Assembly: GCA_030066785.1 (NCBI GenBank)
Contig: JASJAZ010000026.1
Span: forward strand, 1 to 47,925
Length of the DNA: 47,925 bases
From: Desulfobacterales bacterium
GTDB lineage: Bacteria > Desulfobacterota > Desulfobacteria > Desulfobacterales > JASJAZ01
Reading direction: 5' to 3'
Position 1 is the stretch's first letter; each line of letters opens with the position of its first letter. The notes under the pieces were generated by a model, which was given only the letters and a program-made list of their open reading frames with translations, searched no databases and was not told the DNA's origin. The translations under genes were made by a program, and so were the position numbers. This document shows positions 27,390 through 36,531 of this stretch, piece after piece.

Positions 27390-28256
27390 TTAATGTGAAA
27401 TTAGGGTAATCTTCACTCTCCTATTCAACATATGATCGGTTTCATCGTCGCCGTCGTAAAGCAATTGCGTTTCGCCGCGCCCGGTTGCCGTCAGTTTTCC
27501 GATCAGGGCGGGAAACCGTCGCTCCAATTCTGTCTTCACGGTATTGGCCCGCTCTTCTGATAGAATCTGGTTATACGTTCTTGAACCGCGTTTGTCCGTG
27601 TGGCCGACAAGCATAAAAGAAGCTTGCTGCAATTTTGTTCGTGATAACGCCCGACCCAACTCATTAACCTGCCGGCTTCCAGTAGCATTCAAAATCGATT
27701 GATTAAAATCAAAATGCACCGGCAGATTCACGGTGGGACGCACCGTGAATCTGCCGTCTTTGCTTGTGCTGAGTCCTGCATCTAAAAAAGCGGCAATGTC
27801 GGCGGCGGCCATAACCGTTCGAAAAGATTTAGTACGTGCATTTTTAAGCGCAGCCTCCAGCCAGTCCGGGGGCGGTACCGGATGAAATTGGCAGGCCAGC
27901 TCCAACACACGTAATGCTTGAGGCAGTTGACCAGTTTCCAAAAGAATCTCGCCTTGGCGGCCAAGCGCCAGTGCCTCAAATTGGATGGATCCAGCCACGG
28001 ATCTGGCCTGCGAAAAGGCATAAACGGCCTGGTCTAATTGATCTTGCTTATGATACAGCCGACCCAGCATGTACCAGGCATTGAAATTCGGACAGGCCAG
28101 CGTCGAGCGTTGCAGCCATTCAATGCTCTGTAGCGGATCACCGACCGACTTCGCCCGCTGATAATAGTCAGCACCCCGCCGGCAATCCATTGCCGACAAA
28201 AGGCCCCACCATAGGGCGACTATCGTTAGTACAACGGGAAAAACCAAGCGTTTCAT
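27390..28256 (-). CDS. TPR-OmpA peptidoglycan-binding envelope protein
   Basis: The best start is ATG 28256 (MKRLVFPVVLTIVALWW...), preceded by GAGAGG; the longer ORF-track start adds 75 residues without signal character. The protein has 288 residues: signal/anchor 1-25; TPR-like helices about 30-140 (AWYMLGRLYHKQDQLDQAVYAFSQA, ALGRQGEILLETGQLPQALRVLELA); and a C-terminal OmpA domain about 175-288 (VHFDFNQSILNATGSRQVNELGRAL, VGHTDKRGSRTYNQILSEERANTVKTEL, GRGETQLL, NRRVKI). The ND/R residues that grip diaminopimelate in peptidoglycan are in the usual places. It probably anchors the caspase machinery to the cell wall. It lies between two caspase genes. Confidence 0.9.
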   Translation of the reverse strand: MKRLVFPVVLTIVALWWGLLSAMDCRRGADYYQRAKSVGDPLQSIEWLQRSTLACPNFNAWYMLGRLYHKQDQLDQAVYAFSQARSVAGSIQFEALALGRQGEILLETGQLPQALRVLELACQFHPVPPPDWLEAALKNARTKSFRTVMAAADIAAFLDAGLSTSKDGRFTVRPTVNLPVHFDFNQSILNATGSRQVNELGRALSRTKLQQASFMLVGHTDKRGSRTYNQILSEERANTVKTELERRFPALIGKLTATGRGETQLLYDGDDETDHMLNRRVKITLISH

Positions 28257-28329
28257 GTAACCTCTCCCCAGAAATTTCCCAAATGCAAGCAATCCGTCCA
28301 TCCCTGCGCAAGCATCGACCTTTTTAAAA

Positions 28330-29769
28330 TCACTGGCAGTGTCCTTCATTCCGTATGCGGGTCGTGATGCTGCCGGCGGCCAGTTCGTCCTGGTTTTGAC
28401 GCAGGACCAGTGATCGCGTTGATTTCGGCGACAGCGTCGCCAACACATCCGTCTGTGTTCTGAAACCGTTTTCAAATGCATTAATGGGTGACTGGGATAG
28501 AATTGCGGTGATAAAATTGGCTCCTGGTTTGCCGTCGGTCATCAACTCAAAACCCATATGGCCGTCAGGTATGGTCATTCTGCCCCGATTGACACGGCTG
28601 CTGGGATGATATTGATTCGGAAACAAAACCGTGGCCCGATCATCCGCGTTAATGCTGATGATGTTCAAATATCCCGACTCCGGAATCCAAAGAGAAATTT
28701 CCAGTGCATCACCGATTTCAAAACAGTTTTTGTTCAATTTGATCCACACGGTTTCGTTGCTTTTATTTACCAGAGTTTCCATTTCCCGGCGCACAAAACC
28801 AGGGCTTGCCCCAGACGGCACCAATTGCAGAGGGTGGCGCTGCAGGTCAAGATTACCGGCTATCTGTGGATGAAATGCCATCGCATCGGCTTGAATCTGT
28901 TCGCGGATAAATACGGTTGTTTGGCGCTTCAATTCTTGGGGCGTAATATTGGCGCCGGCCATGGCTGCAGATCTGACAACCTGCCGCAAACCAAGCGTAA
29001 ATATGCTGCCCTGCGCCGTGGTCACCGTTTTTTCATCATCGCGGCAGGCCGTAATGGCCACATAATGATGGTTGGCTTCTTGCGAGGTATGTGGTTCCAT
29101 CACATCGAAACTGCCGCGATCACTAGCGGCCTCAATATAGGGTGAATAGGACAAATACTTGACCTGAGCGTTGTCTACCGAAAAGGATCGGGCCGTTAAA
29201 TGAAGGCTTCGCGTGGCGCTGCCACTATGGCAGGCATCTAAAATGACCAAGATGTTGCGGCTTCTCATCCTTGCCAGCATGGCGTTAAAGTCGTCATCCA
29301 CTAAGACGCCGGTCAGCGTCTGGTGCTGTCCTTGTTGATGAAGCGCGACATCATGCAACAGCAAGACCTCATCAAACTCATCTTTTTCATCCTTGCTTGC
29401 ATCGGGAACCTGGGAGCCATGCCCACTGAAATAGAACAACACGCGGTCTTGCGGGCCGACGCCCTCGATCAGCCAGTTCTCAACTGCCGATACAACATTG
29501 CTGGTCGACGCAGATTCATGCGCCAACACCTTGATGGCCTGACGCTTAAATCCCAATATCTGGGCGAATTCCGTCATCATCTGTATATCTAAATCAACCC
29601 CGTTCAGCTTTTCATCAAATTTTGCATAGCGACCGACACCGATTAACAACGCCCGGTCCTCACTACGGGCGCTGGTGACCATAGCCAAGTATATGACCAT
29701 CAGGCACAGGAGAAACCAAATGAGCCTTCCTTTTTGTTTTTTGTTTTTGGTCACGGCGTCCCTGCGCAT
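28330..29769 (-). CDS. Secreted caspase-like (C14) protein with DUF4384-like C-terminal domain
   Basis: A 479-residue protein with an N-terminal membrane/signal segment (LIWFLLCLMVIYLAMVTSARS). The caspase domain has RALLIGVGRY, His in VLFYFSGHG (H117) and Cys in ILVILDACHSG (C180), the DACHSG form typical of bacterial orthocaspases. A DEFDEVLLLHD acidic strand near 130-140 may bind calcium. The C-terminal domain (about 340-440) resembles DUF4384: LEISLWIPESGYLNIISINADDRATVLFPNQYHPSS. It lacks the EF-hand-like loop seen in the other two. It is 73 bases upstream of the TPR-OmpA gene and 125 bases after the lytic transglycosylase gene. Confidence 0.9.
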   Translation of the reverse strand: MRRDAVTKNKKQKGRLIWFLLCLMVIYLAMVTSARSEDRALLIGVGRYAKFDEKLNGVDLDIQMMTEFAQILGFKRQAIKVLAHESASTSNVVSAVENWLIEGVGPQDRVLFYFSGHGSQVPDASKDEKDEFDEVLLLHDVALHQQGQHQTLTGVLVDDDFNAMLARMRSRNILVILDACHSGSATRSLHLTARSFSVDNAQVKYLSYSPYIEAASDRGSFDVMEPHTSQEANHHYVAITACRDDEKTVTTAQGSIFTLGLRQVVRSAAMAGANITPQELKRQTTVFIREQIQADAMAFHPQIAGNLDLQRHPLQLVPSGASPGFVRREMETLVNKSNETVWIKLNKNCFEIGDALEISLWIPESGYLNIISINADDRATVLFPNQYHPSSRVNRGRMTIPDGHMGFELMTDGKPGANFITAILSQSPINAFENGFRTQTDVLATLSPKSTRSLVLRQNQDELAAGSITTRIRNEGHCQ

Positions 29770-29894
29770 TCATTTACGTAAACGACAAACACGTGTAGCA
29801 TGCATTAACCATTTACCATGCAGATGATTCGGCCTTCAAGCTTTATCAAACTCTGCTAGCGTAAGACGAATCTAAACCCAAAAAAGTTTACACA

Positions 29895-30713
29895 TTATTT
29901 TAACCTCAGACCCAGACGTCTAAGTTTTATTTTGCTGATTTTCAGAGATTGTTTGTCTGTGTAACGCAATACGACTTGATAACGGCGCGCGCCTTGGCGG
30001 TACCATTCAATATTCAAATCAGGCGCCTGTTTTCGAAGATGTTCGTAAAACCCGGCGGCGCGAAAGGGGCTTGAAAAAGTTATGATGGGGATCCGTTTTT
30101 GCCGAATATAAGATGACGGTTTATTGGCGGCAGCGGATCCGTTTGAGACCGCGGTGCCGTGCATCAGTTTTCCCAAATGATGATAGATATAGCCGCTATA
30201 CCATTTAGCGCCCGCGGGGATATCACCGGATCTTAAAGCATTATCGATACGATTGGGCCCATAGTTGTAAGCCGCCAACGCCAGATGCAGGTTTTGATGA
30301 TAATGATCCAGCAGTTCTCTGAGATATTTGGCACCGGCGCGAATATTGGTGCACGGATCATACAAAACCGACAAACGATAAAGACCAAGATGTTTGGCCG
30401 TCTCCGGCCATAGAATTTGCATCAGACCATGGCAGTTGCGATCCGATTTGGCATTGGGATTAAAGCCGGATTCTCCGCGCGCAACCGCCAAAATGAGAGA
30501 CAAAGGCAGATCATGCTCCTGGGCGGCGGATTTAAAACAGCGCTTAAACGGAAAAGGCTTCGTCGGGTTTTTATGGGCATCCACTGTCAGATAATGTTTC
30601 CAAGCCGCCTCAAGGTCCGCTGTATGGTTCCTAACAGCACTAATAGCAGATTGTCCATCACCCAACAGAAAAAAGCATATGATGAGTTTGACATAACTCC
30701 AGGACGATTTCAT
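29895..30713 (-). CDS. Lytic transglycosylase (SLT family)
   Basis: The start chosen is ATG 30713, giving a signal peptide (MKSSWSYVKLIICFFLLGDGQSAISA) and 272 residues; the ORF track's GTG start at 30776 overlaps the upstream gene. The SLT domain spans residues about 60-180: catalytic Glu in VARGESGFNPNAKSDRNCHGLMQI, then LYDPCTNIRAGAKYLRELL and LALAAYNYGPNRI. The enzyme cleaves glycan strands of peptidoglycan in the periplasm. The C-terminal 75 residues are basic and may bind a partner. Genes of this type often open the wall for envelope-spanning machines. Here it sits between an envelope lipoprotein gene and a caspase gene. Confidence 0.9.
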   Translation of the reverse strand: MKSSWSYVKLIICFFLLGDGQSAISAVRNHTADLEAAWKHYLTVDAHKNPTKPFPFKRCFKSAAQEHDLPLSLILAVARGESGFNPNAKSDRNCHGLMQILWPETAKHLGLYRLSVLYDPCTNIRAGAKYLRELLDHYHQNLHLALAAYNYGPNRIDNALRSGDIPAGAKWYSGYIYHHLGKLMHGTAVSNGSAAANKPSSYIRQKRIPIITFSSPFRAAGFYEHLRKQAPDLNIEWYRQGARRYQVVLRYTDKQSLKISKIKLRRLGLRLK

Positions 30714-30741
30714 TGGTGCGAGGCTCTCTTTCGGTGAAGTT

Positions 30742-32346
30742 CTACAAAGGCCGATCGTGCCAGAAGGTAAATTCACGCCACTGAACCTTGGTAGGATATT
30801 GTATTTCGATATTTTTTAGGTACTGTTGCCATCGATTGATACGGTCATAAGATGGCCAATTGCCTGAAACGGAAAGCTTTTCGGGAAAGCTCCTGCCGGG
30901 CCGACACAGTCCTTGCAGTCTGCTCAGTTGATATCTAAACCGGTTCGCCACATCCGGTGCAGTAATCGCAACGGCATAAAGGCGTTCCATGCCTGGTGCG
31001 CCGCCAAGTTCCAGAACGTGCTTCCCAGAGTCAATCAGTGGTGGAAACTGAAACAGTTTTCCGGACGGAAGCACAGGCGCGATCATTCGAAAATCCTGAC
31101 AACTAGACGGGAATAAGCGTGTCAACTCCCCGCTGGCATCCTGACCCACCAGAAAAAGATAAGCCGGAAATGAAAGGCGTATTTCAACGGCTAAACAACT
31201 CCCGGTAGCAAGGCGCTCATGGGCGTTGAGGCGACGTATCCCAACCTGCCACGGACGATCGGTGGCGCACAGCTTTGGGTTGGCGGGGGTGATTATATTA
31301 AATGCCGAGATTAATGCAGGAAAACGGGCAATCGCTTGAGAAATTTCAGGGGATTGCTGCAATGGGTTTTGATGGATGCCGGTCGCTACCTGTTGTTTTT
31401 CAGATTCAAGCCAAACATAGGCTTCGGTTTCCGCACCGGGTAGATACTTTTTTTCACGGCGGTCTAAAGCCGACAGCCAAATTTGATACATGTTTTGATG
31501 AATGGGATGGATTGCTGCGGTCACGGCAACATTGGCCTGGCTGGGATCGTCGGTCACCGCTACTTCGCGGAAGCGGGCCAGGTATTTGCCCACAAGCTTT
31601 AGGGTTGTTTTGAAAAAGTCCGGCGATGGGGCGGAAGTGTTTTCCACATGTACCACCAGTTCATCCGCATCGCCTTGCTGTAAAAGACAACTCAGATTGT
31701 GCGCCAAATAGATCGCCACCAAGTCCGGTTGCTGATCGGAAAACGGCAGCGGCCGCAATCCGCGCAAATACTCATCCGGATGCTCGCGTTTTAAGGCTGT
31801 CAATAGTTTGGTTGTCGGCTGGCCTTGCCATGATCGTCCAAATCCGGACACCCATTTATGTTCGGCAAGGTTCAGGGCTCGCACCCTAACTGTAAGATGT
31901 TGCTCAAAATTCGTCAGTCGGCAATCGATTCCAATATAATAATGAATGCTACGGCGATCGCCGCACGAGATGCTTGCCAGGCTCTGATGATGTTTATGAG
32001 GCCGGGTAGCCGGTCGCCAATGAAGATCAAGGCCGGGCTCTTTGATGAGTGCATCAACAATCCTTGACCGGATATGCTCCGTTAATTCATCAATGTGAGG
32101 TTGGACATTATCATTTCGCATGCGAACCAGTAAAATCGGCTGCCCTTTAAAACGCGGGTGTTGACCAAATTGCTGTATCAGGTATGGAATGAGGTCATTT
32201 TCCAGCCAGTTGGTGAGCGAGCGTTCATCGATTTTATGCGGGTCCTTACGTTTAACATTATTTCCGGCACAGGCGGATAAATTTGCTAACCACACAAATA
32301 TCGCTGCCAGCATCAACATTACTCTTACGCGGCTTGCCATCTTCAA
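30742..32346 (-). CDS. Lipoprotein with DUF4384-like C-terminal domain
   Basis: A 534-residue protein with lipobox LANLSAC-A. The TTG at 32346 is suitably spaced from GAGAGG and overlaps the upstream stop; ATG 32340 is the alternative and differs by two residues. The N-terminal half (about 45-300) has the look of periplasmic LpoB/FlgO-like or CsgG-like assembly proteins (ILLVRMRNDNVQPHIDELTEHIRSRIVDALI; VAVTDDPSQANVAVTAAI), which I treat as weak. The C-terminal part resembles DUF4384 (EIRLSFPAYLFLVGQDASGELTRLFPSS), the same accessory domain as in two of the caspases. This shared domain is good evidence that the genes work together. Confidence 0.75.
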   Translation of the reverse strand: MKMASRVRVMLMLAAIFVWLANLSACAGNNVKRKDPHKIDERSLTNWLENDLIPYLIQQFGQHPRFKGQPILLVRMRNDNVQPHIDELTEHIRSRIVDALIKEPGLDLHWRPATRPHKHHQSLASISCGDRRSIHYYIGIDCRLTNFEQHLTVRVRALNLAEHKWVSGFGRSWQGQPTTKLLTALKREHPDEYLRGLRPLPFSDQQPDLVAIYLAHNLSCLLQQGDADELVVHVENTSAPSPDFFKTTLKLVGKYLARFREVAVTDDPSQANVAVTAAIHPIHQNMYQIWLSALDRREKKYLPGAETEAYVWLESEKQQVATGIHQNPLQQSPEISQAIARFPALISAFNIITPANPKLCATDRPWQVGIRRLNAHERLATGSCLAVEIRLSFPAYLFLVGQDASGELTRLFPSSCQDFRMIAPVLPSGKLFQFPPLIDSGKHVLELGGAPGMERLYAVAITAPDVANRFRYQLSRLQGLCRPGRSFPEKLSVSGNWPSYDRINRWQQYLKNIEIQYPTKVQWREFTFWHDRPL

Positions 32347-33344
32347 TTTAATGTCACCTCTCCACTTGATGTGATAATCAGTTCCCCACCGTCACGATTC
32401 TTGACGAGCCGGCTGATGGCCGCCGTGGTTTGATTGGGCAACGTCACCCCCCAGGTGATTTTTTCACGGCCAAAAGCAGCTACTTGTCTGTTAAAATTTT
32501 CAGCATAAACCGCGGGGACGGTGGTTGCTTCCATCTCGTAAATTTTGGCCGGCACTTTCGTGGCAACATAAAAAAGCCTTCCATTGACTATTTTTAACTT
32601 CCAGGCTTTTTGGCCAGCAAGGACCAAAAATTGTACCTTTCTCTGAGCGATCAGTGTTTCCAGGGCCTTGTCTGAGTCAAACCGAAGCGTGAAACCCTTC
32701 TTGACAGGTTTTGGCGGCACCGGAGCCGGCGGTTTTTGCTCCGGAATTGGTTTTTGGGTTGGGATGGTTCGGTTTAATTTTGCTGTGGCTTGATCAAAAG
32801 TTGTCTGGATTTTTTTATAATTTTCTTTTTCGTTTTCTATCTGAGCCTGCAAGTCCGATCGGATACGTCGCTTCTCGGTTATATCTTTGACCAGCCTGGC
32901 TAGCACCGCTTCCCGCGCATTGATTTCCTCACGGGCATCCTTTAAAGATTGCGCAACCGCAGCCAGTTCCTTGCGCGCCATTGACAGGCGCGCTATGGTC
33001 TTCTGTTTGATGGCGGTTGCATCTGCGGCTTCGACTTGCGATTGCTTTATGGCGGCAGTTGTTGCCACCAACTGAGACTGGGTTTTGGCGAGTTTGTCTT
33101 TAAGGGCCGCAATTGTTTTTTGCAAAGCTGCCGCCTCGGCTTTCAAATTTGAAGGTTCCGCAATCGTAGGGGGCGCATCCGGCGGAGACATTGGCAAAGC
33201 CTTGACCAAGGCAAATATCGCCATTAGACACAAACACAGGATGGCAAAAAACCGCATGACATCGGTTTGCAGCATTTCAACATCATTCGACAGCGACGGG
33301 CTGCGTTGCAAAGCAAATGGCGGTAAATATAGCAGCGGATTCAT
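32343..33344 (-). CDS. Single-pass membrane coiled-coil protein, partner of the TolQ-like subunit
   Basis: A 333-residue protein: one membrane segment near residues 31-50 (FFAILCLCLMAIFALVKALP), then a long coiled coil about 65-200 (AALQKTIAALKDKLAKTQSQLVATTAAIKQ...). A Pro/Lys-rich hinge (PTQKPIPEQKPPAPVPPKPVKK) and a C-terminal alpha/beta domain of about 115 residues end the protein. The topology, a short cytoplasmic N-terminus and one helix beside a TolQ-like gene, resembles ExbD/TolR/MotB partners. The preceding SNDVEMLQTDVMRF includes acidic residues, but the family assignment is inferred from layout. The C-terminus has no OmpA domain. The ribosome site AGGAAG is well placed. Confidence 0.65.
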   Translation of the reverse strand: MNPLLYLPPFALQRSPSLSNDVEMLQTDVMRFFAILCLCLMAIFALVKALPMSPPDAPPTIAEPSNLKAEAAALQKTIAALKDKLAKTQSQLVATTAAIKQSQVEAADATAIKQKTIARLSMARKELAAVAQSLKDAREEINAREAVLARLVKDITEKRRIRSDLQAQIENEKENYKKIQTTFDQATAKLNRTIPTQKPIPEQKPPAPVPPKPVKKGFTLRFDSDKALETLIAQRKVQFLVLAGQKAWKLKIVNGRLFYVATKVPAKIYEMEATTVPAVYAENFNRQVAAFGREKITWGVTLPNQTTAAISRLVKNRDGGELIITSSGEVTLN

Positions 33345-33373
33345 TAACGTCTTCCTAAAACAAGGATAATCCC

Positions 33374-34048
33374 TCAGGAATGATCCAGCGGTTTTTGAAT
33401 GGCACCTGCTACCAGCTGAGCGAGACGCGTATCGATGGATCGCAACGTCGATTGGACGGCATCGGTCTGCTGCGCGGCTAACCGATGGTAGTAGGCTTTC
33501 ACTTGCCTACCCACGGTCAATGATTTAACCAGCCGCAACAGGTAGCCGCCAACCGCTCCAAATATGGTAGTGGAAAGCGCCAGTAATATGCCGCCGTCAA
33601 CCAGGCGCTGTAAGATCGAAAAAGCACCCAGTTTAGCCGCCGATTGGGCATTCAAATCACCAAGCCCTTCCAGTAAGGCTCCGCGCATGCCAACGGCGGT
33701 CCAGATGACGCCGATACCGAAAAACAGATTAATCCAAATATCGACCAGGTGATCCATCTGGGCAATTTTCTCCACGGATGCATGCGGACGGCGCAGCAAC
33801 CTTTTTAGGCGCCAAAGTGACCCGATATATAATAATATGGTTACGCCAAACGGGATTACCGACAGCCGTAAGTTTGCATACGTCCACGCCAGTATGCGCT
33901 GTACATTGGGCACATCCAAAACGGATATGGCGACAACCTCCGACATATTCAAAATGTACAGCAGTACGGTTGCAATGAGAAGCACGCCCAGGGCACCGGT
34001 GATAAATCCAGCTGAAAAAACAGTTGCAGAGTAAGATTTGGTTTGCAT
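33374..34048 (-). CDS. TolQ/ExbB/MotA-like membrane protein
   Basis: A 224-residue protein with about four membrane helices (near 10-33, 62-80, 108-125, 150-172). The last pair carries LVDGGILLALSTTIFGAVGGYLLRLVKSL, resembling the conserved helix of MotA/TolQ/ExbB proton-channel subunits, followed by a long cytoplasmic amphipathic tail. The ribosome site AGGAAG is 6 bases from the ATG. The gap to the coiled-coil gene is 29 bases. Such subunits form pentamers around a dimer of the single-helix partner and turn ion flow into motion across the envelope. The call rests on topology and the helix pattern, not on strong identity. Confidence 0.65.
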   Translation of the reverse strand: MQTKSYSATVFSAGFITGALGVLLIATVLLYILNMSEVVAISVLDVPNVQRILAWTYANLRLSVIPFGVTILLYIGSLWRLKRLLRRPHASVEKIAQMDHLVDIWINLFFGIGVIWTAVGMRGALLEGLGDLNAQSAAKLGAFSILQRLVDGGILLALSTTIFGAVGGYLLRLVKSLTVGRQVKAYYHRLAAQQTDAVQSTLRSIDTRLAQLVAGAIQKPLDHS

Positions 34049-34063
34049 GTAGCGCTTCCTGTA

Positions 34064-34633
34064 TCACTTGTTGCGGCAGGCCGTGCAGGTAGCATCCAGC
34101 AACAGGAGAATCGAATTGTATTGATCAGCAGCCGCATAATAGGCCTGCTTGTCCTGGCAAGCGCGCATTAGTCCTTCTTCTTTTTGACCAAGCTCTTTTT
34201 GCAGCTCTACCTCAAGATCCCTTTTGGCTATGTCAGAGCAGGAGGAACAGACATTAAAGTCATCCGGCAGCGACATGAATGTGGTGTTGAAGTAGCGATT
34301 GTAGTAGCTACGGGCCTGAATTTTATCGATAATGCCCTCATCATTGGCCCACATTAGAAAGTCACTAAACCGGCGCCGGTTTTCAATAGCGGGATCGCGT
34401 TTGGCAACGTCGATGAGGCGCTCGAAGTAGCCTTCAAACATCTGCTCGCATTCTAAACGGCTGAGATCGGCGCGCGAATGCGCTAAAGCCTCTTCAAGAT
34501 TCACGCCTGACGGCAATGTGCAGGATGGTTTGAGGTATTGCTGGTTTGTACAGGCCAGCATCATTACAGCTACGATACAGCTGATCATAATTTCTTTATA
34601 GCCGGCACTAATTTTTTTAGATAATTTCATCAT
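34064..34633 (-). CDS. Cys-rich lipoprotein of unknown function
   Basis: A 189-residue protein with lipobox VMMLAC-T. The mature part is helical with Cys pairs CSSC (near 130) and CTAC near the C-terminus (DATCTACRNK), plus isolated Cys that could form disulfides or bind metal. I recognise no family. GGAGG precedes the ATG pair. It is 15 bases upstream of the TolQ-like gene, so it is probably co-transcribed and may be a periplasmic cap or sensor for that pair. Confidence 0.7.
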   Translation of the reverse strand: MMKLSKKISAGYKEIMISCIVAVMMLACTNQQYLKPSCTLPSGVNLEEALAHSRADLSRLECEQMFEGYFERLIDVAKRDPAIENRRRFSDFLMWANDEGIIDKIQARSYYNRYFNTTFMSLPDDFNVCSSCSDIAKRDLEVELQKELGQKEEGLMRACQDKQAYYAAADQYNSILLLLDATCTACRNK

Positions 34634-34670
34634 GATGGATTACCTCCATTCGAATTCTGGTGGATTGCCG

Positions 34671-35519
34671 TTACATGCCCAGGGGACTTTGATAGGCTGA
34701 TTCTATGTTACTCCTGGGAGGATCCGGTATACCCTCCATTTCGTCAGTCTCGCCAAATATGATTGTTTTTACCCGGCCAACCATTTCAAACATTTCAGGC
34801 GTAATAATGCCGTATATCTGGTCAAGGTCAATCATGAGCTTGGCGCGACTAATTTCGTCACGTGTCAAAGCGATCAGGTCTTTCACCTCCTGCGTATCGA
34901 GGTATATCTCGGAGGCCACGGCAGCAAGGGAACCTCCCGATCCTGTTCTGGGCGCGGTGGCCACCAGCCGGTAGTATTGCCTAAACTTTTCACTCAATCT
35001 TCCAGGCCGGCGTTTATAGCGTGCCGGTTCAGAAGGTTTCAGGGGTGTTTTCTTAAGCAGTTTTTGCAAACCCCGCGGTGTCGTCTTGTGTCCCAATTCT
35101 TTACGAATTCGTCGCTCAAGACTTGTATTCGTTGCACGAACAGAATCCTCCATGCCCGGTAAGCGCGAATCCATTATGTTTAACATTTCCAAATAAGTTT
35201 GGCTCAATTGCTCGGTAATTTCGCGGCAGCCGGCTTCAGATTCAGCGCCCTCACATTTACTGGCGATGTATAATTCTTCCTGCTGGTTCAAGCGCTCAAT
35301 CACACTCTGAAGATCAGCCTCCATGGCTCGGGCAGTTTCGCTGGTATGTTTGATACTTTCAACCACCGTGGTTGGAAACAATCTCAGTGTTGGCGATGTT
35401 TTGGCTGACACCGCTGTTTGCCATCCGGCAAGAAGAATAACCGACAGGACGACAGACCGGCAAAATAGATTTAGTGGCCTTGGACCGCGCACACTTCCGA
35501 TAATTTTCAATATCAGCAT
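34671..35519 (-). CDS. Exported alpha-helical protein of unknown function
   Basis: A 282-residue protein with signal peptide (SVVLSVILLAGWQTAVSA-K). The mature part is mainly helical: ETARAMEADLQSVIERLNQQEELYIASKCEG, a basic centre (RRIRKELGHKTTPRGLQKLLKK, YKRRPGRL), and an acidic C-terminus. A single Cys pair (C..C in KCEGAESEAGC) may form a disulfide. No family recognised. It has the best ribosome site of the region, GGAGGAGGTAACAT before ATG. After a 395-base gap from the anti-sigma gene it is the likely first structural gene of a second transcript controlled by the sigma factor. Confidence 0.72.
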   Translation of the reverse strand: MLILKIIGSVRGPRPLNLFCRSVVLSVILLAGWQTAVSAKTSPTLRLFPTTVVESIKHTSETARAMEADLQSVIERLNQQEELYIASKCEGAESEAGCREITEQLSQTYLEMLNIMDSRLPGMEDSVRATNTSLERRIRKELGHKTTPRGLQKLLKKTPLKPSEPARYKRRPGRLSEKFRQYYRLVATAPRTGSGGSLAAVASEIYLDTQEVKDLIALTRDEISRAKLMIDLDQIYGIITPEMFEMVGRVKTIIFGETDEMEGIPDPPRSNIESAYQSPLGM

Positions 35520-35914
35520 ATGTTACCTCCTCCTCAAATTTTGCCCCATTATCCTCAAAACTATTTGGGCGCTCTATTCGTTTAATTCAAATATGCAAAG
35601 AATTCATATCTGTTTGAATGGCACCAGCCTTGGCTGTCATTTTTCCTGATCAATTTAATCTGCTGGAAAAAGCCTTCTGCATCTCTAATAGACGGACAAA
35701 TCACCCAAGCGGTTCAATTTTTATTGGCTGTTCGTTTATCGATTCTGTGGTGCTGGGGGGCTTTGACGTTTCAAAGTTGCATTAGGTTACAACTTTTACT
35801 TTGGAGAAGATTTATTTGAAGCAATTGTTCGGTGGAATTGATGTTCGATGGGAAAGGCCATGTTACCAGCATGATAATCGACCCAATTGACCGTTATCTA
35901 AATGGCGCAGGCAG
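35520..35914. other. Intergenic region inside the caspase region, probable promoter of the structural genes
   Basis: This 395-base gap lies between the sigma/anti-sigma pair and the run of structural genes, all on the minus strand. It should hold the promoter recognised by the local sigma factor. I could not single out -35/-10 boxes with confidence. No ORF has coding character. Confidence 0.4.
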
Positions 35915-36502
35915 CTACTTGGCCGCTTTTACTTCTAAATAGGCCACATTATCTTCGATGCGGATATGCAAAATTTCTTGAGGCCCAAATAGACTTTTCA
36001 CCTGATAATAGGGTCTGGTAAGAACCACGCGATCAAAAGATTTTAACCGGTAACCCTTTTTTTGCAAAACGGAAAGCAGCCGTTTAATCCGTTTGACATT
36101 TTGCCATTGCAGGCGGCTATCTTCCAGCAGGATGTCCTTTAATTCCTGGTCCAAGGCGAGTTTGGCCGTTGCCGCCAAAGATGGTGCAGTCTGGAATTTA
36201 TAGACTAGCTGAGCGCCGAAGAAAAAAATGAGTAACATCGAGGCAGCCAGGGCGTAAACAGATTTCTTCTGGTACCAGGGAATCGGGGCTGGTTTATCTG
36301 AAGTTTCCGCTGGCACGTCTTGCATGGTTTCCTGAAGGATCTCATAACAGCGGCTACAACGATTGATGTGACGAAGCAAGCGTTTCCGTTCGTCACCTTC
36401 AATCGATCCTTCAACCAGCCGCGCCAGATTCTCTATATCAGCATGGGGTTCGGATTCGACTGAATCGGTCGGCTTTAATGTTTTATGCAACCATTTGCCC
36501 AT
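35915..36502 (-). CDS. Membrane anti-sigma factor with zinc-finger (ZAS) domain
   Basis: A 195-residue protein. Residues about 20-65 are a cytoplasmic zinc-binding anti-sigma domain (LARLVEGSIEGDERKRLLRHINRCSRCYEIL; H-x3-C-x2-C). One membrane helix follows (KKSVYALAASMLLIFFFGAQLVY), then a periplasmic domain of about 85 residues with a helical stretch and a beta C-terminus. The layout is that of RseA/RsiW-like anti-sigma proteins that release their sigma factor on an envelope signal. It lies 29 bases after the sigma gene, supporting the pairing. Confidence 0.88.
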   Translation of the reverse strand: MGKWLHKTLKPTDSVESEPHADIENLARLVEGSIEGDERKRLLRHINRCSRCYEILQETMQDVPAETSDKPAPIPWYQKKSVYALAASMLLIFFFGAQLVYKFQTAPSLAATAKLALDQELKDILLEDSRLQWQNVKRIKRLLSVLQKKGYRLKSFDRVVLTRPYYQVKSLFGPQEILHIRIEDNVAYLEVKAAK

Positions 36503-36531
36503 ATTTGCCTCTACTTGGTTAGACGGACACT

